Assembly: GCA_934045905.1 (NCBI GenBank)
Contig: OW203763.1
Span: 24,169,108-24,233,107, forward strand
Direction: 5' to 3'
Length of the DNA stretch: 64,000 nucleotides
Source of the DNA: Leuctra nigra
Lineage: Eukaryota; Arthropoda; Insecta; Plecoptera; Leuctridae
Positions 1-10,627 of this stretch are shown here, in pieces; positions within the stretch are counted from its first letter, which is position 1; each line of letters begins with the position of its first letter. The notes beneath the pieces are model-generated. The model saw only the letters and a list, made by a program, of their open reading frames with translations, made no database searches and was not told the DNA's origin. The position numbers were made by a program, and so were the translations under genes.

Positions 1-985
1 TAAGCGGCTGAACCGATTGATCTCACATTTTTACCACGTGTGCACTTTTGGCGTCTGATTTAACCTTCACCCCATAAATTTTTTGTGCCGCCATTTTGAA
101 ACCGGAAGTGACGTCATATCTCGTCAACGGCTTGACCGATCGGAACGAAATTTGCGCCAAACGATTCGGACGGTGAACTATATGCATTATCAGTAGCAAA
201 AGACTAAACATTTTGTTAATGAAACCGGAAATGACGTCACGAAATTTGAAATACATCGATTGGCATTTCGGCAACAAAGATTGATCCGATTATTTTGATA
301 TTTTTGTAACGTATGTACTTTTGATATCTTATTTGACTTATTATAAAACCAACCGGAAGCCGCCATTTTGAAACCGGAAGTGACATCATATCTCAATAAC
401 GGCTAAACAGATTTGAACGAAACCAGCGCTAAACAATTTAGACGGTCAACTTTATGTATTATCATTAATAATATTTGCAGTTTCCCATACCGAAACCGGA
501 AATGACGTCACACATTTTAAAAATCTTACAAATTTACATTTTGATACAATAAATATACTATTTGAGACGGCTTATAATAAAATTTTATCAAGTTTAAATT
601 ATAATTCAAGGGTCAGAGATTTCAGCCGCCATTTTTAAACCGGAAGTAACGTCATATCTTGAAAATTGGTTGACTGATCGGTATGAAACTACCGCCAAAC
701 GATTCGGAAGGTCATCTCTATGGAATATGAACAGTACAAATAGAATTTTCCTATTTATGAGACCGAAAATGACGTCATTCAAATTTAAAAAATTATTATA
801 ATCCCCTCCTATATAATAAATACGTATTCAGAAAGCCTAAAATGATACACATCATTTATAGATATACATTCTATGTGGCAGTGCAGTAAGTTCAGCAGCC
901 ATTTTGAAAACCAAAGTGTTTCCATATCTCGGAACTGGGTTGACTGATTGGAATGAAACCTTTGCTATTCTTCGTGAAAGATCAT
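1..985. repeat. ~270-bp tandem repeat (about 3.5 copies)
   Basis: The landmark GCCGCCATTTTGAAACCGG recurs at about 87, 359, 625 and 895, spacing 266-272 bp. A partial unit runs off the left edge. Each unit also has a second, weaker ACCGGAAATGACGTCA about half-way along, and a block near CGGTTTGACCGATCGG-type sequence after the first motif. Copies decay rightwards; the last has lost the TGACGTCA core. This is a diverged satellite or repeat array with no coding content. Confidence 0.85.
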
Positions 986-1131
986 TTAAAGCAATTATTT
1001 AGGACCATACGCTGCTATTCATTAGTGGTAACGAAATTGTAAAGGGTGATGATTTTTTAAAAGAATTTAGTAATTGTTCATTTCATATGTGTCACAAGTT
1101 GTTAGAATAAACTAAAAAAAGGAGTGATATC

Positions 1132-1527
1132 CCCATAAAAAACACTTCGTGTAAAAATACCAGCCAAGTCTCTTCAACTAAAAAAAAAATATGAAATCTA
1201 AAAATTCTGCACTGAAAAGTAATGATATCAAAAAATTTGCCAAGTCAAAACTTTATTTGAAAATCAAAAAATACTTGGCGCATCGTTTTTTTTAGGGCAT
1301 TATAGGTATACTATGTATGTATATTTCATGTATAATTTATAATTGGCTTATACTTCCAAGCTATTTATGTACACGATGCGTCAAGTATTTTTTGATTTTC
1401 AAATAAAGTTTTGACTTGGCAAATTTTTTGATATCATTACTTTTCAGTGCAGAATTTTTAGATTTCATATTTTTTTTTTAGTTGAAGAGACTTGGCTGGT
1501 ATTTTTACACGAAGTGTTTTTTATGGG
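1132..1527. repeat. Long hairpin: 154-bp inverted-repeat arms, 88-bp loop
   Basis: The left arm 1132-1285 and right arm 1374-1527 are reverse complements with very few differences (for example TTGGCGCATCG against TTGACGCATCG). The ends are CCCATAAAAAACACTTCG and its complement. No obvious target duplication flanks it. It may be a young MITE or foldback, or a hairpin-RNA locus. There is no coding frame. Confidence 0.9.
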
Positions 1528-1950
1528 TCCTACTTACACTTACAAAGCAAGAAGCGATTTCAGAAATTTACTGTTTTTGGCACGAGCTGTTGGAATTGAG
1601 ATACCCCCATGAGAGAACAATTAATTGAATAATTTTATTAACAAAACAATGTTCCCAAGGAAAATATGAAATACATTATAAATGCAGTACCTACCTAGCA
1701 AGAAGTTTTAGTTACCCGGGCCCGAGCCTTGGATAGTCTGAACTTCTAGAGCGCAAGATGGGTCTTCTCGTATTTGCCATTACGTAATATATAATGATAG
1801 GTCATACAATTCAAAATCATTAACCTCCTCTTTGTCAAAGAGGTAGATTGGCCTAATGACCATAGGCGTGAGGGGGAATATAACCAGCTAACTTGGATCT
1901 TTTAAACAGATTCTTATGCGAGGGTGAATAAGTTTTAGAGGTGCATGTTG

Positions 1951-2225
1951 ATTGGTACCCAAGGTATTTCCAGTCTAACTAGGTATGCTTATAAGCAGAT
2001 ATACGCGATTATATCCCGAGGCTCTAGTGACGTCATCGGCAGCGATCTATGCACAAGTATCGGTCAACTATTCACCCTGCGTTTGTTTACATAGCCAACT
2101 GATATAATTAACTGAATAATTCACTGCTTCTGGACCATAGATCACTTCCGATGACGTCGCTAGAGCCTCGGGCGTAATCGCTTATGAGCATACCTAGTTA
2201 GACTGGAAATACCTTGATTGGTACC
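1951..2225. mobile_element. MITE with long terminal inverted repeats and 9-bp target duplication
   Basis: The element proper is 1960-2216 (257 bp). Its ends are CAAGGTATTTCCAGTCTAAC and the complement. Both sides carry ATTGGTACC (1951-1959 and 2217-2225), a 9-bp target duplication. The arms match imperfectly for about 90 bp and include TGACGTC. The long inverted repeats with 9-bp duplication fit a Mutator-like or P-like non-autonomous element. There is no transposase. Confidence 0.85.
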
Positions 2226-2517
2226 TACCTATTCTGTAGTTCAATAGTGTAAATTAAATTTTGAGGTGTAGGCTTAAACATTTCATATCTGGCTTATAGT
2301 GGAGTGGCTAAAGGCAGACTCGTTCGTTTTTATACGAAAGGTCTACGTCTCAAAATGAAAGTTACACAATCGAGCTGATGCTCCACTGGAAGTATCTTCG
2401 GGAAAACATCTTTAATAAATGCAGTAAGATGGACTGAAACTGTCAAAATTATCTTGTTTTTATGTATCAAAACTAATTATGTAGGTACTACTTACTAATA
2501 ATGAATGTAACTATATG

Positions 2518-2773
2518 ATGAGGAGCTTGTTTTCAAATCCCAACATGTCCAAATCATTGAGCATGTTTTCCGGTAGTGGTGGAAAGGAAACGTATGAAGA
2601 GCAACAATGCTTACCAAACCCGATCCTCAAACTGGTAACAATTTGCAGTAACCACATTGGAATTAATTACGTAAACACATGATTTCGAATCTCTCCCATG
2701 CTAATGTCGATAGATAATCGCGTTTATCTCTCCCGAGGGTATTGGACATGTTGCGATTTGAAAAGTTCCTCAT
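2518..2773. mobile_element. Small inverted-repeat element (MITE-like)
   Basis: Terminal arms of about 33 bp start ATGAGGAGCTTGTTTTCAAA on the left. On the right they end TTTGAAAAGTTCCTCAT, as an imperfect reverse complement that also shares AACATGTCCAA. The 256-bp unit ends only 45 bp before the Trmt13-like acceptor. There is no clear target duplication. Confidence 0.65.
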
Positions 2774-2818
2774 GTTTGAATGAAGGTGTGATGTTGGACT
2801 ACTTTTATTTTGTTTCAG

Positions 2819-3150
2819 ATATGCTCGTTTGAAATTGACCCAAGAAGATCGTCAGGATATCGGTAGGCAATGTAAAATCATTGTGGATTTTGGGAGGCTT
2901 CATTTCTTAAAAGAACTTGGCTTTCAAGGTGATTTGTTATATTACGTCGACCCAACTATCTCTCCAGAAAATTTATGTATATTGGCAACTGCATAAGTGT
3001 AATTTAAGTACCTACATGTTCATTTGGATTCAGATTTGAGGGAAAATATGTATTGTAAGAGTAATTGAACTTCTTTTAATTGACTGTAAAACATTGTTAT
3101 TAGGTACTTTTTGAATTATTTTGTTATTTTAATAAATAAGAAAATATTTA
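2819..3150 (+). CDS. Trmt13: Last exon of a tRNA 2'-O-methyltransferase TRMT13/Trm13 homologue
   Basis: An acceptor (TTTTATTTTGTTTCAG, AG at 2817-2818) leads into an open frame. One base completes a split codon, then 58 residues run from 2820 to the TAA at 2994-2996. The peptide includes RQCKIIVDFGRLHFL, KELGFQGDLLYYVD and ISPENLCILA. From memory this matches the C-terminal signature of the Trm13 methyltransferase domain (C-K-IIDxGRxxYL, GF, YY, SxEN-LLxA). The family methylates the 2'-O of nucleotide 4 in some tRNAs. The rest of the enzyme, including its SAM-binding part and zinc fingers, is not seen between 1 and 2818. It probably lies left of the window beyond repeat-filled introns. An AATAAA at 3131-3136 suggests the transcript end. 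Coding part: 2819-2996. Confidence 0.72.
3131..3136 (+). terminator. Candidate poly(A) signal for the Trmt13-like gene
   Basis: AATAAA lies 135 nt after the stop codon of the last exon, in AT-rich sequence. Confidence 0.5.
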
Positions 3151-4551
3151 AACAACTTGCAGAATACCTATTTTGTCTACAAATAGCATATAAAATTCCT
3201 AGTTCTTGTCATGTCAAGTCCTATTTAAAGTTACGGGATAGGCAAGGGATACCAAGTAATGACTAACAAAATTGTCACAAAACAGATAAATTGAGAAATA
3301 AATATACATAATAATATATCATTTTTTTGTACCTAATTCATATTTTTTTGACAATAAATAACAACCAATTGTTTGTGAAACGAGTGAGTAGAGTGACCAG
3401 TCCTTTCATTATCAGAACTCAATTTCTTGATTGGAATGTATTACAAATTTGGGACTACTCCAATCAAATGCTAATGAAATAATATCCGGGATATACTATT
3501 TTGATTTCTCTCTGACTCGGTACAGTATAGAATTAAAGAAAATGAGGTACCTAGGTAGGTAAATTTAGAGAAATATTTTAGCACTCTCTTATTCCTTAGA
3601 TTCATAGAGATCTGAGATAGGTATGCACAATATTGATGTAAGATATATTTTATTTCTACAGAATATATTGATGCATATTTTTATGGATTCAATTGCAATA
3701 TTGCACACGCGCTTAAGATACCTTCCCAGCCAAAGCCACTTTGTTCAAAATAAAGCAGCAGTTCACCACAGACTTTGCGAAGGAATAGAGCAGGATCGAT
3801 GCAACTCGCTTCATAGGAGTATGATCTTATATATGTTTCCTTTGAGGGCAGGGGATCATTACTTTTACATTGTCTAACTGTCTAGACTTCAGTCAGAATA
3901 TGGAGGAATAGCTTGCCAGCTCATACTTGCTTGCTCACACATCGCCTAACAGGGTATCGGCAGATCTTGAAACGAGTGAGGCCAGTGCTGTAGATCTACC
4001 ATCATGTAACATGGTCACAGCAGCCAATGACAAGAGATTGTGTAGGTAGACAACTCTCACTAGAAGTCACGCCACGGAATCATTTTTTTTCAAACGCACA
4101 CTCATGCACTCAGTTTTACCAATGTTGCACTCTCATGCACTGTATTTCCTTCTTTAATGCACACTCACAGACTGCCAGCTCGCGTAATACACGAGTTTGC
4201 AATTACTTGAACCCATTTTGACAATTATCTGGCAACTTATACAAAAAAATTATTATCAATAGGTACCTATTTGTTCATTATTTTATCGACAACAACAATG
4301 CTGATTATTTTTATTTGTCTCATATGATAATATTATCAAAAAATTTCAGTTTTCAGAAATAATATCATTGCCATCGTAACCACGACAAAATTCATGATTC
4401 ACGCATAACATCACGCGGTCACCTCCAGCTCTCACTTCCATTCTTTGATCATATTTTCTCCACTTCTAATCAGTTCTCGGGTTGATAACCAATCAAATGG
4501 ACATGTTTTCACTGGCATTAACATGATACCATTGATTGAAGCTTTCTAGAC
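3151..4551. other. AT-rich intergenic sequence
   Basis: I see no gene or repeat here beyond short TAGGTAGGTA-type runs. The short ORFs near 3623 and 4027 have no recognisable domain. Confidence 0.6.
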
Positions 4552-5045
4552 CAGCGGTCGCCAACCTTTTGGACCTCGCGGACCACATATATGGCAATTT
4601 TATATCTCGCGGACCACTCAGGCGCGTAAAATACGTATGCCGGGAAATACGATTGGTGAGGGAGACAATGGGGGGTCTGGGGGGAGGGCCCCCCAGCACC
4701 AAGCGGGTCCGGGGCGCTTAGCCCCGGATTTTTTTTGATTTCAGGAAGTCATTTGGTGCGTTTCTACGCAATGATTTCAGCCAACTTTTATTTCGAGAAA
4801 AAGCGTTTAAAATGACGTTTAGGTTTTGGAATAATCGGAAACTGATAATATTTTCATTATAGAGATAGTGACTACGTATAAACTTTGTAAAAGGCATAAT
4901 TTACGTATTGAAACATGTCTGAATTCAGTACATTTGTATTGGATTGCCATTTTTCTAAATTAAATAAATTGCATGGAATCTTAAAAATAAACTTCCAAAT
5001 TTCTCTGCGGACCAGGACCACCGGTTGGCGACCGCTGTTCTAGAC
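4544..5045. mobile_element. hAT-family MITE with 8-bp target duplication
   Basis: The element is 4552-5037 (486 bp). Its termini are CAGCGGTCGCCAACC and the complement GGTTGGCGACCGCTG. TTCTAGAC flanks it on both sides (4544-4551 and 5038-5045), an 8-bp duplication typical of hAT. There is no transposase ORF, so it is non-autonomous. Confidence 0.92.
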
Positions 5046-8000
5046 CATGAGGAAATCAACTGAAAGCCCACTAGGTCGTGAATGTCGTTTTGCCCATATG
5101 TACTTGATTACAATGATTTGAATGTGGTGTGATGTGAATTAAAAATTCATATATTTTGCCAAAAACGATTTTTCGGTAGAGTCTCCTGAGATAAAATGAT
5201 ACACAAAATCCTTAAGCTGTATAAGCCATTGGATTGAGTGTATCATTGTTACCTCACGAGACCCTATACTCTTTCTTTCTGACTTCCGGTGTTAGTTTGG
5301 AACCGTATTCGGCATATTTATAGTAGCGACATGTATTCTTATATTAACACTGAGATACACTGTCCTGCAAAGGAGGCAAATTGCCAGAGTCTGTACATCA
5401 GTAAAGAAAGTATTTTGTGTCCCATAGAAAACATGACGCTCCTTTAAAATTCATTATAGTGGTGTATTCTTCTAGTGCAACCATCGTCTTCAAATCAAGA
5501 CTTGTTTTATTCAGGTATTTCTTTAATGTAACATGTTCTAAGAAGAAATATATTGTAAAAAACATTGAGGGACCCCTTAAATTTCACAATTCTACTGTTG
5601 GTGCACAAATAATCCATGTTTAAGGCACACTGGGTATGGCGCTATCTGCTACATTCGGTCTCTTCACAGCATTCCAAGTTTTATTGACATTTACTCCAAA
5701 TCAACGCAGTTTTAACTTGAAACCTACTTTGCAGATTTTTCTAACCTATCGCAAGTCCAGAAACAGTCGCAGTAGACTTGTGATAATCCGCAATACCTTT
5801 GCAAATCTCTCTTGTGGCAACGTCACATCAGATTAAATTTTTACTTTAAATTTAATTTATTAAGCCTTCGCAAAGGGAGTAGGTAGCTATGCCCTCACAT
5901 GGAGTAGAAGCTACTTACCTTAACATACCAAAGAGAGTACCTAGGTACCTAGGTAGGTATAGAAGTCTATATGGTTTCGAGGTTTCGATCTTTAAACTGA
6001 GTAGGCTAGGTAGGTATTAGTTGAAGAGATGATTGTATTTTAAATCTTGTAAATTTTTAAACTCCTTGTAAGCTCGTAAAGCATCACAAAAAATCTGCTA
6101 AATGAAAGTAAATGCGGTAAAAATTAAAAAATTCACATTGTCTCCCTGCCTGCTGTACTAATAATAAATGGAATGTTTCAAAATTCAAATATATTTTCGC
6201 GCCCCTCCAATCTTCTGGCATGGAGCGCTGCCGCAGCATCCAGCTCGAATTGTGCTGCTACAGACGGCCGAAATCAAAACTACAGCGAAAGTTGGCTCAG
6301 TCGATAAAGCGGGAATTTTAAAACCGGTGATTGTCTAGAAAATATTGAAAACTGTGGTATTTCTGGCCGTGGCAATGGAATAATCGTCACATTCTTTGCA
6401 CATAATTAGAAAATATAACAAATTAAATGCCAATATCGCATCTAGGTACACAATTCACTTTTTTCTAATCAAGTTAAAAAATGTCGACTCATATTTTATC
6501 AGATTTTACACATTTTCGCCTAATCGGTCAAAAACTTCCAAGGGTTTTGAACATTTTAATAATATTTTGAAATATTTGTTTTTATTGCCAAATAATTATA
6601 CGCCAGGTTTGTTCTGCCCGCTGTCTTCAAGGTCTTAGAGCAGCAACTCTAAACACAACTTTATTTGCAGCTTGTACCTAAAACATGAAATAGTGACGTT
6701 TACAAAGGTGTGAACTTGAGGTGGGAAACTGGTACTTACTACTAACCTGTAGTAAAATATTCGCACTTCTTCCATGACCATATGATCAGATCTTGTCTCC
6801 TTCTGGCCGTCTCCCCGAATAACCTTTTGGTTCGGCAGGCATGATCAACACTCCCTGGAGGTTATGCAACCCACAACACAGTACTGCACTGCAGGTTGCG
6901 GGACTACGGGTCCCTCAGCTCCCAGCACATTGACAGCAGTCTAATCATAATGCAGCCTAAAGTGTTGATCATAATGTTCATTTTTACGTGATATAATTAT
7001 TGTTGTTTAGTACATATTAGGTTCGGCATTACTATTAACTCGGTGTATTACCATTATATATTGAAATTTAATTCCGGAGCTTATTTCCTTAGTTTAAACC
7101 TCAGGCTACATTGATTGCAGTTTTTTAAAGCTATGCCGCAGTGTATAATGGTAATACACCATCATTTCCCAAAATGAAATTTAACTAAACTGAAGATTAA
7201 ACTAATGCTAATATGGCCCCTTTGACGTGTATTAATTAAAATTATTAATATTAATTAGTATATTAAATAATATATTTACTATATTTTAATTTAAAAATTG
7301 CGAAGATTTTATTGTAGGCAAAACAATCACTCGAGCCAATCGCAACTAGCAGCTTTAACCCTTCCAATTCCGCCGTCATGTGTATAATTTGTTTCTGGAT
7401 GATAAAAATAATTTCACGAACAATATAAATTGTTATACGTAAGTAAAATATAGCAATTATGTGCAGAAATGAGTTACAGAACAGAAGCAGATTTGTAATC
7501 GCTGAATATGATCGTTTTTAGATACCTATTTTGATGGTGACAAAATGTGAAATCACTTCAGAGAAATAACTTGGTAGTCCCTGTGGTCTATAAGCAATGC
7601 ACAGATGTTTTAACTAAGCCATTTGACCCATCTACAGTACAAAATTAAACAAAATGCACTTATCTGCAGTTATAAAGAAACATATTAAACTTGAGTAATT
7701 TGCGAAAACAGCAGGACACATAGTTTAATACTCCATTCGTTTTCTCCTCAAGATATAAAAATTAAATTAGAAAAAAATTACAAGAACTTAAAAACACAAT
7801 ATAACTGAAGATGTACTGCATAAAAGATCAATTCAGAATGAGGCTTGGATTATACACACATTTAAACAGAGAAACAGATTACACACCCAGAACAGATTGT
7901 TTAAACAGATTAGTAGAAAAAAACATAGTTGTGCATTTCTATGTTATGCAATTTTTCTCGCGATGCCCCATTTCTTGTCAGGGGCGTGTTCTTCATACAT

Positions 8001-8659
8001 GTATAAAGATTGTGTGACAGACTTTATGAAGATTAAGTGAGAATAAATGATGGTTTTATGTACTAGAATTATTTTCCCTGGCTCTCAGAAAGAGCATCAC
8101 AGCATCCAGTGCTTGAAAAACAAAATACGTACTCCCACATTACTTCATGTTATTTTATGAAAGCAGATTGCACTATTTGAACAACTATTTTAATTTAGAA
8201 CACATGAAAATGTTGATTAAAAAATGTATATGGGTGATTGTCCAGAAATAGGAATATTCTTGTCCTAAGTCCATAAAACATACCAGAGGAAAACAAAAAA
8301 AAACTTTTTTTCTTAAATTCAGAATTCTATTTTTGGGAGAATCACCTATAAAATTGCAGCATGGAAAATGTATGTAGGTAAGGTAGTATATCTGTAATAT
8401 AGACCTACTTCACATTTAACAAGGGCCAACAATTAAAAAAATACCTACCTATATTTTCTGATGATCCATTCTATGGGAGATGTACTCCATAGGATTTCAA
8501 GCTATTAACGCAGTTATAATTCATTTGATTTTCGATAGATTGGATTTTCGATTGGGTTACAAAACATTAATAAAATGTATTAATTGAATGAAAATTGATT
8601 TTATGTCGTCGACGATGTTCGCGAACTATAATAAACGTCAAGTCTTAGCAGGCCTGGGT
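5046..8659. other. Intergenic sequence with minor palindromes
   Basis: I see no gene. An imperfect inverted repeat of about 30-bp arms spans 5175-5273. CATGATCAACACT near 6840 has its complement near 6960. Runs of overlapping TAGGTAC motifs occur near 5940. A CpG-richer block at 6200-6320 has no clear function. Confidence 0.55.
7042..7160. repeat. Inverted repeat, perfect 17-bp arms
   Basis: GGTGTATTACCATTATA at 7042-7058 is exactly complemented at 7144-7160. It is probably a small MITE remnant. Confidence 0.65.
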
Positions 8660-8663
8660 GGTT

Positions 8664-8786
8664 ATTCTAAATTTCCTTGTCGTCTCGTATCAATTGATAC
8701 GGCGTCACTACCGTGTTAAATAGATAGCACTCCAGTGTGCAGTGAGCCCGTATCACGTGAAACGAGACGACGAGGAAATTTAGAAT
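8664..8786. repeat. Inverted repeat, 25-bp arms
   Basis: ATTCTAAATTTCCTTGTCGT and its extension at 8664-8688 are complemented with one mismatch at 8762-8786. The unit of about 123 bp looks like a short MITE. Confidence 0.7.
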
Positions 8787-8792
8787 TACTCT

Positions 8793-8870
8793 CCTGGCAA
8801 ACTACGGCCCGCATGCCGCATGCGGCCCACGTCGTTCTTTGGTGCGGCCCGCCAGCTTTGTAGTAGGTAC
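8793..8870. mobile_element. Possible hAT-element end fragment
   Basis: GGCAAACTACGGCCCGC followed by GCATGCGGCCC and GTGCGGCCCGCC resembles the left end of widespread hAT elements. I could not find a matching right terminus or target duplication. A GTGGCCCGCT at about 9452 may be a decayed relic. Confidence 0.35.
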
Positions 8871-10208
8871 AGAATAGGTTAGGTGACTAGGTATAACCTA
8901 ATAGGGGAATAGGTTATTTGTGTTACAATAACAAAAATACCAGAAGAAACAGACAGCCGTCTGAATTACATTTTCTGCACACGGGAATAAGTGGCAAGCT
9001 TTGGAAGAGAAATGAGACATTTCATCTCTCTTACAAATGGTGGCATATGTGGGATTTAATTTTTATTATTTTATTGTAATTTGTTTTTGATTGGGCTGGA
9101 AGGATTTTTTAAATGGACGTAATATGTCTCAAAATTGCACCAAAACATATGTCAGTGATAGAAAATTTTCTAGGAGCTTTGGACCAAAACTCCTCTCTTC
9201 GGGGATACTTTTTAATAAATAATAGTAAAGTATAGGCAATTTTATTGCTTTTTACATGCAGTAAAATCAAAAGGAAGATAAAAATCGGTGCAAAAACGAA
9301 TAAAAGAAAATCAAGAAATATCATTTTTTCCCGGGTTACGCCCTGGACCCGCGTCTTCTGTGGAGACCACTATCAGACCCCCATTTGCTGTCCCGGGGGT
9401 CGTTGATCCATCTCCTCTCCTAATAATGTCTCCGGATAATCTTATTTTTTGTGGCCCGCTATCATATTAAATTTCTCAATGAGGCTCTGGCCTGCTTTAT
9501 AGGTACTTCTTATCAAACGTATCTCAATATACATCAAATTTAATTTTAACATGGCAATGTAAAATAAGTAGGTTCGAGTCCAGAAAACTGAGTGATTTTA
9601 ATTATATTCTGCAATTGTCGTAAGGAATTTGTTTATAGATAAGTGCATGTAATTCATTTAATTGAATATAAACAACAATTGGAAAAGTTCATACAAAATA
9701 TGTATAATAATCCAAAATATCACAAAAGCCGAATATACTTACCTATACATTACTCTTTGACTATTTGCATGAGCTAATCTGTGAGCACGATTGCATCTAG
9801 TCTAGCGCTTGTTCTGCCTTGCGTTGAGGTGTGCCCAGATAGCCGCGTCGAGGTCAACATTATGTGTCAACCTCTTGAGAACAATGAGAAACATTTGTCA
9901 CAGCGCACTTCCATATTGCGATTCCCTCGATCAACCTTCCTGACTGTCATCTCCTCAGTCGAATACTGGGAACCATTCCTCACTTACGAGTCCACGACGG
10001 CTCCTTCCCACCTTCCCCTCGCTTCATTATCAGCTCTCAATCATCCGCCACATTAACCTAAATGATTAAATGCAGGAATTAAATACATTTATCCTGTAAA
10101 TCAAATTGTTCTTAGAAGCAGGACGATTTTTAGTTGCATATTTGGAATCATGTAATCAAGCTTCATCAATCAGTTGTAGATGAAGTATTCTTTTTCAAAA
10201 TGACTAGT
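8871..10208. other. Intergenic sequence
   Basis: No gene is recognised. GC is higher between 9330 and 9440. The ORF at 9781-10056 looks random. Confidence 0.5.
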
Positions 10209-10350
10209 GTCACCATTACAAATATTGGACGAAGGCAGACACACTATCTGTACATCAGAGGTAAAAGGGCGGAAGTTAATTTCAATAATTCTTGAGGTGA
10301 GCTCCTAAACAGTAATCCTGCCTTCATCCAATCATATTTGTAATGGTGAC
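10209..10350. repeat. Inverted-repeat element, ~30-bp arms, with a second inverted copy nearby
   Basis: GTCACCATTACAAATATTGG (left arm 10209-10238) is complemented at 10318-10350 with a 3-nt gap. Part of its interior (GGGCGGAAGT … GAGGTGAGCTC) recurs inverted at 10554-10627, so two copies of one family lie head-to-head. Confidence 0.7.
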
Positions 10351-10627
10351 ATATATTGACTAGAACTATGCTTTCTTGAAAAACACTTTAAATGTTCTGA
10401 GTTTTGTTTATGCTATTACTGACCACTTACCGACTAGCAGGTAGCATGTAGACATACTGAATATATTTTATATTTGTAATATTTGTTGACATCATTCAAA
10501 TGGCAATTAATAGAGCTTGATGACATGGTTACATAACTTCCATTGCCAACATGGACTTCCGCCCTTCTATCTCTGAGGTATTACAGCTATTTGTCGAGCT
10601 CACCTGAAGAATCGATGGAATTGACTT

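Noticed and set aside
9565..9600. GGTTCGAGTCC, resembling a tRNA T-loop
   Set aside because: The T-stem does not pair and no D-arm, anticodon arm or acceptor stem is found upstream.
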